A DNA stretch of 13,815 nt from Scybalousia_A sp964626385. Lineage in GTDB: Bacteria; Bacteroidota; Bacteroidia; Bacteroidales; P3. The stretch's first letter is position 1, and each line of letters begins with the position of its first letter. The position numbers were made by a program, and so were the translations under genes. The DNA lies in contig CAZVEO010000068.1 in assembly GCA_964626385.1 (NCBI GenBank), forward strand, positions 1-13,815. Reading direction: 5' to 3'. The notes beneath the pieces are model-generated. The model was not told the origin of the DNA, did no database searches, and saw nothing but the letters and a program-made list of their open reading frames with translations. Shown here one piece after another: positions 7,056 to 13,677 of this stretch.

Positions 7056-7833
7056 TCAAGAGGATGTGTTCAATACAGCGGACGAATATTTTTTAAAAAA
7101 AGATTATGCAAACGCTGTCTTGGAATATGAAAGAGTATTTTTTAACAATTATGACACAGAGATACAAAAACAGGCTTTAAAGAAAAAAGCCCTTTGCTAC
7201 AAATTGGACAAAAAATATACTTCCTCTGCCAAAACGCTTCAACGTATACCTTTGTACAATCTGAATTTAAAAGAAAAAGACAGCATATATTATGAGATGT
7301 TACTTTGCTCTTATTTGGGAGATGATTTTAGTTTTGCCAATGAAATTGTGGTTAATATAAATTTAGAAGTAAAGGAAAATCCCTCCAAAGAACTTTTGTT
7401 GATGCTGATACTTATTTATAATGAATTGAATGACTATTCCGCTGCACACAATTGTTTTTTACAATATTTTCAAAAGATTAATGAATTAGACAAAGAGAAA
7501 AAGAATACATTAGATAGTCTTTACAATCATATTCCAAAAAATAAAAGTACAAGGAAAGCCAAACATCTTGCCTTTTTGCCGGGCTTAGGACATATATATG
7601 CAGGTTTTTGGACAGAGGGAATTTGTGCTTTTGTTGTCAATGCGGGGGTGTTGGGTTTTGGTATTTATGAGTTTTTGCTCAAAGACTATATTACCTCTTG
7701 GATAGGTGGAGCAGGTTTGTTATCTGCTACTTATTTGGGACAGCAAAAAAGAGCCATTTATCTTACAGAAAAACATAACTATATCAAACACAAAGAATTT
7801 AACAAACAGATAAAACAAATACTCCTAAAATAG
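6979..7833 (+). CDS. Exported TPR-like protein with C-terminal PGLGHIYAG membrane hairpin (paralog 2)
   Basis: This 284-aa paralog of the preceding protein has a signal peptide at residues 1-26 (…PSVCS, cleavage before Q27). Residues 30-185 are TPR-like: ADEYFLKKDYANAVLEYERV (34-53) is a clear TPR helix pair, and further helices follow. PGLGHIYAG at 201-209 opens a Gly-rich region with membrane segments at about 213-233 and 238-254. The C-terminal tail is Lys-rich. The start at 6979 overlaps the upstream gene by 77 bp in another frame. No other in-frame ATG would leave a usable signal peptide, so the long overlap appears real. It ends 10 bp before folK. Its function is unknown. Position and architecture suggest it works with paralog 1 and the YidD-like and LolA-like proteins in the envelope. 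Confidence 0.8.
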   Translation: MNLITIKILVFFTIYIFLLGIPSVCSQEDVFNTADEYFLKKDYANAVLEYERVFFNNYDTEIQKQALKKKALCYKLDKKYTSSAKTLQRIPLYNLNLKEKDSIYYEMLLCSYLGDDFSFANEIVVNINLEVKENPSKELLLMLILIYNELNDYSAAHNCFLQYFQKINELDKEKKNTLDSLYNHIPKNKSTRKAKHLAFLPGLGHIYAGFWTEGICAFVVNAGVLGFGIYEFLLKDYITSWIGGAGLLSATYLGQQKRAIYLTEKHNYIKHKEFNKQIKQILLK

Positions 7834-7843
7834 AAACAATACT

Positions 7844-8308
7844 ATGAAAGAAAAAAAACTGCTTGTACTTTCCTTTGGAGCAAATATAGGAGAAAGACAA
7901 AAAAACATAGAGAAAGCCTATACAATGGTAGAGCAAGAAATAGGTAATATGCAGAAAAAATCTTCTTTTTTTGAAACAAAGCCTTGGGGTTTTATTTCTG
8001 AGAAACTCTTTATTAATTCTGTGGCTTGTTTTTTTACTTCTTTGACTTGTGATGAGGTTTTGCAAAAGATACATCAAATAGAAAATTCTTTGGGCAGACA
8101 AAGAACAGATTGGGCAGGTTATCAATCTCGCACTATAGATATAGATATTCTTTTTTATGATGATTTGATAATAGAAAGCAAGGATTTGATTATTCCGCAT
8201 CCGCTTTTACACAAAAGAGATTTTGTACTTACACCACTTAAAGAGATACTTCCCGATTTTATTCACCCTATTTTAAAACAAAAGATAAGTGAAATAAAAC
8301 TGAACTAA
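7844..8308 (+). CDS. folK: 2-amino-4-hydroxy-6-hydroxymethyldihydropteridine pyrophosphokinase (HPPK)
   Basis: FolK transfers pyrophosphate from ATP to 6-hydroxymethyl-7,8-dihydropterin, the step before dihydropteroate synthase in cytoplasmic folate synthesis. All signature elements are present in order. These are FGANIGER (11-18), FFETKPWGF (42-50) and F-I-N58-S-V for pterin binding. LGRQRTDW (83-90) follows, then the Mg-binding D99-x-D101 in SRTIDIDILFYDD, PHP (118-120), R125 and F-VLTPLKEI. At 154 aa it is a stand-alone HPPK of normal length, not fused to FolB or FolP. It lies 10 bp after the second TPR paralog and so seems to be the last gene of the envelope operon. Neither partner folate gene is nearby. 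There is no Shine-Dalgarno site; the ATG at 7844 gives the expected N-terminus. Confidence 0.96.
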   Translation: MKEKKLLVLSFGANIGERQKNIEKAYTMVEQEIGNMQKKSSFFETKPWGFISEKLFINSVACFFTSLTCDEVLQKIHQIENSLGRQRTDWAGYQSRTIDIDILFYDDLIIESKDLIIPHPLLHKRDFVLTPLKEILPDFIHPILKQKISEIKLN

Positions 8309-8336
8309 GTTGATTTTCTATCTTAGAAAAATATTG

Positions 8337-8344
8337 TAAATTTG
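8337..8344 (+). promoter_or_regulatory. Putative -7 promoter element of the LysE-mfd unit
   Basis: TAAATTTG followed by CAG matches TAnnTTTG and lies 26 bp before the ATG at 8371, in the 62-bp gap after folK. The -33 region is T-rich (TTGATTTTC at 8310-8318) without an exact TTTG. It implies that the exporter and mfd have their own promoter, separate from the upstream operon. Confidence 0.55.
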
Positions 8345-8370
8345 CAGTTTGTAATTTTTCAAGTAGAGCA

Positions 8371-9021
8371 ATGAATTTATTTCACATTTTTACTCAAGGA
8401 ATATTGTTTGGATTGACGCTATCGCTTATGATAGGACCGGCATTTTTTTCTTTATTGCAGACAAGTATTAGCAAAGGCTTTCGTTCGGGCTCTTACTTGG
8501 CTGTGGGTATTTCGTTGAGTGATGTTGTGATGGTTTTTGTTGCATGGTATGGAGTATCCACTTTTTTTGAAACAGAGCAGGCAAGAAAGATTCTTTCCAT
8601 AATAGGAGGTTTGATAATAATAGTTTTTGGTATATATACTGCCACTAGATTACACAAAACTCCCAAAAGAAGAGATATAAAAACAATCAATAAATTTCAA
8701 TTCAAATACTTAGGAAAAGGTTTTCTTTTCAATATAGCAAACATAGGTACTTGGCTTTATTGGCTTATACCGGTAAGTGTTGCCAATAGTTATACAAGTT
8801 CTAAAGAACAACTTGCTTTTTTGACTTCTATTTTGGTTACCAATTTAGGAATGGATTTGTTAAAGTGTAAGGTCTCTCACGAATTAAAGCGTTTTTTGAC
8901 AGATAATGTTATAACCATAATCAATAGAGTCGTAGGTACCATTATTATTATTTTTGGTATATACTTGGCTATATCTACTTTTCTACCCGACAAGACTAAT
9001 ATAATGACTAATATACATTAG
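8371..9021 (+). CDS. LysE/RhtB-family exporter
   Basis: This is a 216-aa inner-membrane protein of the LysE superfamily, which exports amino acids or related small molecules. It has about six transmembrane segments and the family's N-terminal signature: GLTLSLMIGPAFFSLLQTS (14-32) then ISKGFRSG, where the Gly-Pro in the first helix region is the conserved hallmark. A second half follows with NIANIGTWLYWL and a closing IINRVVGTIIIIFGIYLAI helix. There is a polar loop with basic residues (LHKTPKRRDIKTINKFQFK) between helices 3 and 4. The substrate cannot be told from sequence. It is 18 bp upstream of mfd and preceded by its own promoter-like element. Whether the pairing with mfd is functional or only convenient is not known. 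Confidence 0.88.
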   Translation: MNLFHIFTQGILFGLTLSLMIGPAFFSLLQTSISKGFRSGSYLAVGISLSDVVMVFVAWYGVSTFFETEQARKILSIIGGLIIIVFGIYTATRLHKTPKRRDIKTINKFQFKYLGKGFLFNIANIGTWLYWLIPVSVANSYTSSKEQLAFLTSILVTNLGMDLLKCKVSHELKRFLTDNVITIINRVVGTIIIIFGIYLAISTFLPDKTNIMTNIH

Positions 9022-9039
9022 TTTTTTTCTAAAAAAGAA

Positions 9040-12000
9040 ATGAAAGAAGTTGTAAAAACTTATTTAGCAAATCATAGTACAGAATCACTTATAAAAGAGT
9101 TGCAAAAGCCAAAAGCAAAAGTAGTTTTACGCTCTTGTGTTGGCTCTGCTTTCGCTTTTGTGGTAGCAAGTGTGGATAGTGCTTTAAAAAATAAAAATCA
9201 TCTTTTGATTGCTGAGTCTATGCAAGAGGCTGCTTATCTTACCAATGATTTGGAAGAATTGTTGCAAGATGAAAAAGAAGATTACACAACAAAACACGTT
9301 GTTTTCTACCCAAGCCTATACACAAAACAAGGCAATAAAGAAAAAATAAATATAGACAACTCCATACTTAGATTAAAAGTACTCAATCGTTTAAATAAAG
9401 GAGAAAAACTAATTGTAGTAGCCTATCCAGAATCTATTGAGGAAAAAGTTGTAAAGAAAAATTCTTTAAATAATAGACAGATACTCCTGCGTAAGAAAGA
9501 AGAGTTGGATGTAGAAAATCTTGTTGCTCAATTGGATGATTATGGTTTTGAATACGTTGATTTTGTTGTAGAAGGTGGGCAATATGCTTTGAGAGGAAGT
9601 ATAATTGATGTTTTTTCATTTGATAGACAATTGCCTTATCGTATAGAGTTGGACAAAGAAAAAATAGAAAGTATAAGAAGTTTTGATATAGCGACTCAAA
9701 TGTCCATAGAGGAGAAGGAGAGTTTGTTAATTATTCCTAATTTGGAACAAAAGGAGGCAGAAGAAAAAGTTTCTTTATTTTCTTATTTTGATAAAGACAC
9801 TCTAATATGGACAAAGAACTTGCCCGTAGCCTTAGAAAATATTGCTGAGGTATATGAGGCAAAGACAATGAAAGAAAATTTTTTGATAAGAAAAGAGTTT
9901 GTTGAAAGTATTTCGGAGTTTTCAACAATAGAAAGTGGGCTTGTATTTCAAAAAGAAGAAAGTACGGATTTTGACCTTTATACATCTTTGCAACCTTCTT
10001 TTAACTTAGATTTTTCTCTCTTTACCGAAAGGTTAGAGGAATTGTCTTTGCAGGGTTACGATAATATGTTTTTTGTAAGAGATGACAAACAAAAGCAACG
10101 TATAGATAACATAATAAACGAATACAAACAAAGAGATAAGATATTAAAGGTTAGGTATTTGGACTTTAGTCTTTCTTCTGGTTTTATTGACAATGAAAAT
10201 AAGAGAAGTTATTTTACCGACCATCAACTTTTTAATCGTTATAATCGCTATCATATACAAAACAATACGGATAAGAGAGAAAGCCTAACCATAGACGAAC
10301 TGATAAATTTGAAGCCTGGAGATTATGTTGTACATATGGACTATGGTGTGGGTAAATTTTCTGGTTTGGAAAAACTGACAAATAACGGCAAACAACAAGA
10401 GGCTATACGTTTGATTTATAAAAATAATGATATACTTTATGTCTCTATACATTCTCTGCACAAGATTTCTCGTTATACTTCAAGCGATGGTTTAGAACCA
10501 AAACTTAGTCGTTTGGGTTCTTCGGCTTGGCAAACTCTCAAAGAGAAAACAAAAAAGAAGGTAAAAGATATAGCCAAAGACCTTATAAAACTTTATGCTC
10601 AGAGAAAAGCAAGTAAGGGTTTTGCTTTTTCGGCTGATTCTTATTTGCAAAATGAGTTAGAAGCCTCCTTTATCTATGAGGATACACCAGACCAATACAA
10701 AGCAGTAAGGGCTGTAAAAAAAGATATGGAACTCTCTTTTCCTATGGATAGGTTGGTGTGTGGTGATGTAGGATTTGGCAAAACAGAAGTAGCAATAAGG
10801 GCTGCTTTTAAGGCTGTTAATGATTCCAAACAAGTGGCGGTGCTTGTACCTACAACTATACTTGCTTTTCAACATTACAAGACTTTTTCGGAACGATTAA
10901 AAAATATGCCTTGTAGGGTAGATTATCTTAATAGATTTCGTTCTTCAAAGGAAAAAACTCAAATACTTAAAGATTTAAAAGATGGACGAATAGATATTCT
11001 TGTAGGAACTCATGCAATGGTTTCTAAGAATGTGGAGTTTAAAGATTTGGGACTGTTAATAATAGATGAAGAACAAAAATTTGGAGTATCTGTTAAGGAA
11101 AAAATCAAGCAATTAAAAGTTAATGTTGATACCCTTACCCTTACCGCAACTCCTATACCAAGAACCTTGCAATTTTCTCTTATGGGTGCAAGAGATTTAT
11201 CTGTTATCAATACTGCTCCTCCAAATCGTCAGCCTATAAGTACTCAAATTGTGAGTGGCTTAGATGAGGATATTTTGCGTAGAGCTATTGTGAATGAATT
11301 AAATAGAGGAGGTCAAGTATTCTTTGTACACAATCGTATACAAAGTTTGGAAAATATACGTTCCTTTCTCAATAAACTTGTACCGCAAGCGCGCATAGCT
11401 GTAGGTCATGGACAAATGGAGGGCAAAGAATTAGAAGAAATTATGATGGACTTTATAAACGAGCAATATGATATATTGTTAAGTACCACCATAATAGAAA
11501 ATGGTTTGGACATACCTAATGTAAATACCATACTTATTAACGATGCTCAAAATTATGGACTTTCTGATTTGCATCAATTAAGAGGTAGGGTAGGGCGAAG
11601 CAACAAAAAAGCATATTGTTATCTAATAATTCCATCGGAAAATATACTTACAGAACAGGCTTATAAACGTTTGCAAGCCATAAGCGAATTTTCTTCCATA
11701 GGCTCGGGCTTTGCTCTTAGTATGAGGGATCTTGATATAAGAGGAGCGGGTAATATATTAGGAGCAGAGCAAAGTGGTTTTATAACAGATATAGGTTACG
11801 ATACTTATAATAAAATACTCCAAGAAGCAATGGAGGAATTGAAGGAAAATGATTATGCTTATCTTTATCAAGAGGAAAAGAAAGATTTTGTAAAAGAATG
11901 CTTTGTTGAAACAGATATGGAAGTATTGATACCCGATAACTATATTTCCAATGTAACAGAAAGATTTAAAATATATAAAGAGTTGGACTCTATTGGCGAA

Positions 12001-12345
12001 GAAGAAGATTTGCAACGCTTAACAAAAGAATTAAGAGATAGATTTGGCAAGATACCACAACAAACTTTGGATTTATTTGATATTGTCCGCATAAGAAAAA
12101 TGGCGAAACTTTTGGCAATAGAGAACCTAAAACTCAAAAGAGGCAAGGCACAACTTACTTTTGTTAAAGACAAAGACTCAAAATTTTATTCTTCAGAAAA
12201 GTTTCAACGCATAATATTGTTTGCCAATCAATTCCCAACTCGTTGTCTTCTTAAAGAAGAAAATCAAAGCCTGACACTTATAGTAAATGATATTAAATCT
12301 GTATCGCAGACAAAAAAAATGTTTGAATACCTACTCAAACACTAA
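9040..12345 (+). CDS. mfd: Transcription-repair coupling factor Mfd
   Basis: Mfd displaces RNA polymerase stalled at DNA lesions and recruits UvrA for nucleotide excision repair. At 1101 aa it is close to the normal 1100-1150. The N-terminal third is the UvrB-like module, with GGQYALRGSIIDVFSFD at about 178-194. The RNA-polymerase-binding CarD-like domain begins at about 424 (LKPGDYVVHMDYGVGKFSG). The RecG-like translocase follows: Walker A GDVGFGKTE (575-583, K581), DEEQ box (676-679), TATPIPRT (702-709), the segment TTIIENGLDIPNVNT, and motif VI LRGRVGRS (847-854). A C-terminal TRCF domain follows (about 950-1101). All helicase motifs are intact, so it should be active. It lies 18 bp after the LysE-type gene and probably shares its promoter. 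The ATG at 9040 fits the family N-terminus. Confidence 0.97.
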   Translation: MKEVVKTYLANHSTESLIKELQKPKAKVVLRSCVGSAFAFVVASVDSALKNKNHLLIAESMQEAAYLTNDLEELLQDEKEDYTTKHVVFYPSLYTKQGNKEKINIDNSILRLKVLNRLNKGEKLIVVAYPESIEEKVVKKNSLNNRQILLRKKEELDVENLVAQLDDYGFEYVDFVVEGGQYALRGSIIDVFSFDRQLPYRIELDKEKIESIRSFDIATQMSIEEKESLLIIPNLEQKEAEEKVSLFSYFDKDTLIWTKNLPVALENIAEVYEAKTMKENFLIRKEFVESISEFSTIESGLVFQKEESTDFDLYTSLQPSFNLDFSLFTERLEELSLQGYDNMFFVRDDKQKQRIDNIINEYKQRDKILKVRYLDFSLSSGFIDNENKRSYFTDHQLFNRYNRYHIQNNTDKRESLTIDELINLKPGDYVVHMDYGVGKFSGLEKLTNNGKQQEAIRLIYKNNDILYVSIHSLHKISRYTSSDGLEPKLSRLGSSAWQTLKEKTKKKVKDIAKDLIKLYAQRKASKGFAFSADSYLQNELEASFIYEDTPDQYKAVRAVKKDMELSFPMDRLVCGDVGFGKTEVAIRAAFKAVNDSKQVAVLVPTTILAFQHYKTFSERLKNMPCRVDYLNRFRSSKEKTQILKDLKDGRIDILVGTHAMVSKNVEFKDLGLLIIDEEQKFGVSVKEKIKQLKVNVDTLTLTATPIPRTLQFSLMGARDLSVINTAPPNRQPISTQIVSGLDEDILRRAIVNELNRGGQVFFVHNRIQSLENIRSFLNKLVPQARIAVGHGQMEGKELEEIMMDFINEQYDILLSTTIIENGLDIPNVNTILINDAQNYGLSDLHQLRGRVGRSNKKAYCYLIIPSENILTEQAYKRLQAISEFSSIGSGFALSMRDLDIRGAGNILGAEQSGFITDIGYDTYNKILQEAMEELKENDYAYLYQEEKKDFVKECFVETDMEVLIPDNYISNVTERFKIYKELDSIGEEEDLQRLTKELRDRFGKIPQQTLDLFDIVRIRKMAKLLAIENLKLKRGKAQLTFVKDKDSKFYSSEKFQRIILFANQFPTRCLLKEENQSLTLIVNDIKSVSQTKKMFEYLLKH

Positions 12346-12360
12346 TAGAATGCAATCTGA

Positions 12361-12383
12361 GGCTGTTTTATGAGTGCAAAGCC
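12361..12383 (+). repeat. Degenerate dispersed repeat core after mfd
   Basis: GGCTGTTTTATGAGTGCAAAGCC is a divergent copy of the core at 1685-1707, 13536-13559 and (inverted) 13641-13664. It shares CTGTTTTAT, a short variable middle and GCAAAGCC. It lies 16 bp past the mfd stop. GGCT and AGCC at its ends could form a short stem, but no T-run follows, so it is not a good terminator. Confidence 0.6.
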
Positions 12384-12449
12384 ATTATAAAATAGTATGT
12401 ATCTGTAACTTATAATAATAAAGTATCATTATTTTCCATATCACTCCTA

Positions 12450-12471
12450 CTTAGATTGGGGTTATTCTAAG
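12450..12471 (+). terminator. Weak hairpin in the mfd/SDR spacer
   Basis: CTTAGA (12450-12455) pairs perfectly with TCTAAG (12466-12471) around a 10-nt loop, followed by AAGATTTTG. The stem is short and AT-rich and there is no continuous T-run. It might end mfd transcription or act in the SDR upstream region. The rest of this 191-bp spacer shows only AT-rich sequence. Confidence 0.3.
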
Positions 12472-12476
12472 AAGAT

Positions 12477-12506
12477 TTTGTAATAATAAAGAAAAAGATA
12501 CGTTTT
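12477..12506 (+). promoter_or_regulatory. Putative promoter of the SDR gene
   Basis: TTTG at 12477-12480 is separated by 18 bp from TACGTTTT at 12499-12506, one base away from TAnnTTTG. This is the only place in the window where both Bacteroidetes elements occur near the usual spacing. It would start transcription about 25 bp before the ATG at 12537, with an A-rich leader (AATAATAAAGG). Confidence 0.45.
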
Positions 12507-12536
12507 TATTCAACAAAACAAATAATAAAGGAATTT

Positions 12537-13370
12537 ATGAAAAAAGTAGCAGTATTATTGGGAAGTGGTTCTATAGGTCAAGCCATAGTCCGTAGAGTTG
12601 CAACAGAAAAACATATTGTTTTGGCTGATTACAATGAAACAAATTTGCTTTTTACCGCTAAGATTTTGGAAGATGCAGGTTTTGAGTGTTCTACAATCAA
12701 AGTAGACTTAGGTAACAAAGAGGATATTTTTGCTCTTATTAAGGAAGCACAAAAATACGGAGAAATTGCCAATCTTATTAATGCAGCAGGAGTCTCTCCT
12801 TCCCAAGCTTCTGTTGAAGAAATTCTTAGAGTAGATATGGTAGGAACGGCTATTTTACTTGAAGAATTTGGTAAAATTATGACACAAGGAGGCTCAGGTG
12901 TTATTATTTCTTCTCAAAGTGGGCATAGATTACCCGCACTTGAGCAATCACAAAATGATGCTTTGGCAACAACATCGCCCGAAGAACTTTTGAATTTGGA
13001 CTTTATTAAAACAATAGATGATACTTTAAAAGCGTACCAATATTCCAAGCGTTGTAATGTTTTGAGAGTTGCTTATGAGGCAGAAAGATGGGCAAAAAAT
13101 GGAGCAACAATCAATTCTATTTCTCCCGGTATAATAATTACACCTCTTGCAAATGACGAACTTCATGGGCCAAGGGCAAAGGGTTATTTGGATATGATAA
13201 AAGCAAGTCCTCTTCATAGGGCTGGTACGCCTGACGAAGTGGGAGATTTAGCAGAGTTTTTAATGTCAAGTAGAGGGCGTTTTATTACAGGTACAGATAT
13301 TCTAATAGACGGTGGTACCACGGCAAGTTATTGGTATGGTAGTTTACAATATTTAAAAACCACACATTAA
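12537..13370 (+). CDS. Short-chain dehydrogenase/reductase (SDR) family oxidoreductase
   Basis: This is a cytoplasmic NAD(P)-dependent oxidoreductase with a Rossmann fold. The cofactor-binding Gly motif is GSGSIGQAI (9-17). D31 after strand 2 (VLADYNE) suggests a preference for NAD. NAAG is at 82-85, the catalytic Ser lies in ISSQSG (124-129), Y167-x3-K171 is in AYQYSKRCN, and the ISPGIIITPL (195-204) and TGTDILIDGG (251-260) motifs follow. The Ser-to-Tyr distance is about 40 residues instead of the usual 12-13. The insert is 30-odd residues with ALATTSPEELLNL, a feature I recall from one SDR subfamily, so it is probably native. The substrate is unknown. The gene stands alone, with its own promoter-like site and a hairpin after it. 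The 277-aa length reflects the insert. Confidence 0.92.
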   Translation: MKKVAVLLGSGSIGQAIVRRVATEKHIVLADYNETNLLFTAKILEDAGFECSTIKVDLGNKEDIFALIKEAQKYGEIANLINAAGVSPSQASVEEILRVDMVGTAILLEEFGKIMTQGGSGVIISSQSGHRLPALEQSQNDALATTSPEELLNLDFIKTIDDTLKAYQYSKRCNVLRVAYEAERWAKNGATINSISPGIIITPLANDELHGPRAKGYLDMIKASPLHRAGTPDEVGDLAEFLMSSRGRFITGTDILIDGGTTASYWYGSLQYLKTTH

Positions 13371-13395
13371 GCAAAAAATATACATAAATATCAAA

Positions 13396-13407
13396 GGTTT
13401 ATAAACC
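13396..13407. repeat. Perfect 12-bp palindrome
   Basis: GGTTTATAAACC is a perfect palindrome 26 bp past the SDR stop codon. It could be a binding site or a chance AT-rich palindrome. Confidence 0.35.
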
Positions 13408-13416
13408 ACTAATGTG

Positions 13417-13449
13417 GCAAACTTATGGGATAAAGTTTGCTATGTTTTT
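13417..13449 (+). terminator. Likely terminator of the SDR gene
   Basis: GCAAACTT (13417-13424) pairs perfectly with AAGTTTGC (13433-13440) around an 8-nt loop. With wobble pairs the stem can extend outward to about 13411/13446. The TATGTTTTT tract after it is T-rich. It lies about 45 bp past the SDR stop. Stem strength is moderate. Confidence 0.55.
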
Positions 13450-13461
13450 ATAAGTTAAATA

Positions 13462-13511
13462 CTAACTCGGTGTAAAGAGAGAATAAAAAAAAGTAACGGC
13501 TTTGCCCTTAT
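13462..13511 (-). repeat. Long inverted repeat, right arm (block B)
   Basis: This is the inverted counterpart of 230-276. Both contain the GTTAC-T-run, ATTCT and CGAGTTAG segments and AAGGGCAAAGCC. The T-run is two bases longer here and a few positions differ. Confidence 0.85.
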
Positions 13512-13530
13512 AGAACACCCTGTGGGTGCA
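13498..13530 (+). repeat. 33-bp direct repeat, copy 1
   Basis: The unit begins GGCTTTGCCCTTATA and ends CCTGTGGGTGCA. It recurs 81 bp downstream at 13579-13611 with 4 substitutions. CACCC and GGGTG inside it can form a small hairpin. This unit and its partner make up the extra DNA that separates blocks A and B at the right end. Confidence 0.8.
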
Positions 13531-13548
13531 GGCACAGCCTGTTTTATA
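13530..13548 (+). repeat. 19-bp perfect inverted repeat, copy 1
   Basis: AGGCACAGCCTGTTTTATA is exactly the reverse complement of 13652-13670. It overlaps the 24-bp repeat core at 13536-13559 (AGCCTGTTTTATA … GGGCAAAGCC). The two copies could pair as a long-loop cruciform or RNA stem. Confidence 0.85.
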
Positions 13549-13578
13549 TGGGCAAAGCCTTTACAAACAATTTTTAAT

Positions 13579-13611
13579 GGCTTTGCTCTTATAAGACATC
13601 CTGTGGGTGCA
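13579..13611 (+). repeat. 33-bp direct repeat, copy 2
   Basis: Starts GGCTTTGCTCTTATA and ends CCTGTGGGTGCA; it is a copy of 13498-13530 with 4 substitutions. It is followed by ACCTATGCTAACCTATA, the inverted form of the ATAAGTTAGCA module. Confidence 0.8.
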
Positions 13612-13640
13612 ACCTATGCTAACCTATAAAAAAAAGTAAC

Positions 13641-13670
13641 GGCTTTGCCTTTATAAAACAGGCTGTGCCT
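13641..13670 (-). repeat. Inverted copy of the dispersed core and of the 19-bp repeat
   Basis: GGCTTTGCCTTTATAAAACA followed by GGCT (13641-13664) is the reverse complement of the core found at 1685, 12361 and 13536. The segment 13652-13670 is an exact inverted copy of 13530-13548. An AAAAAAAAGTAAC motif precedes it, as it precedes copy 1 of the direct repeat. Confidence 0.8.
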
Positions 13671-13677
13671 GAAAATT

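Noticed and set aside
7799..8200. A 133-codon minus-strand open frame opposite folK
   Set aside because: It is antisense to a complete, motif-perfect folK. It has no recognisable domain, and its Ile/Tyr/Phe-rich composition is what the reverse of A-rich coding DNA gives.
12414..12433. AATAAT/ATTATT hairpin after mfd as a terminator
   Set aside because: The 6-bp stem is purely A-T with a long loop and no T-run; such matches are expected by chance here.
13498..13670. CRISPR array
   Set aside because: The repeats are few, imperfect, in both orientations and irregularly spaced, and no cas gene is present.
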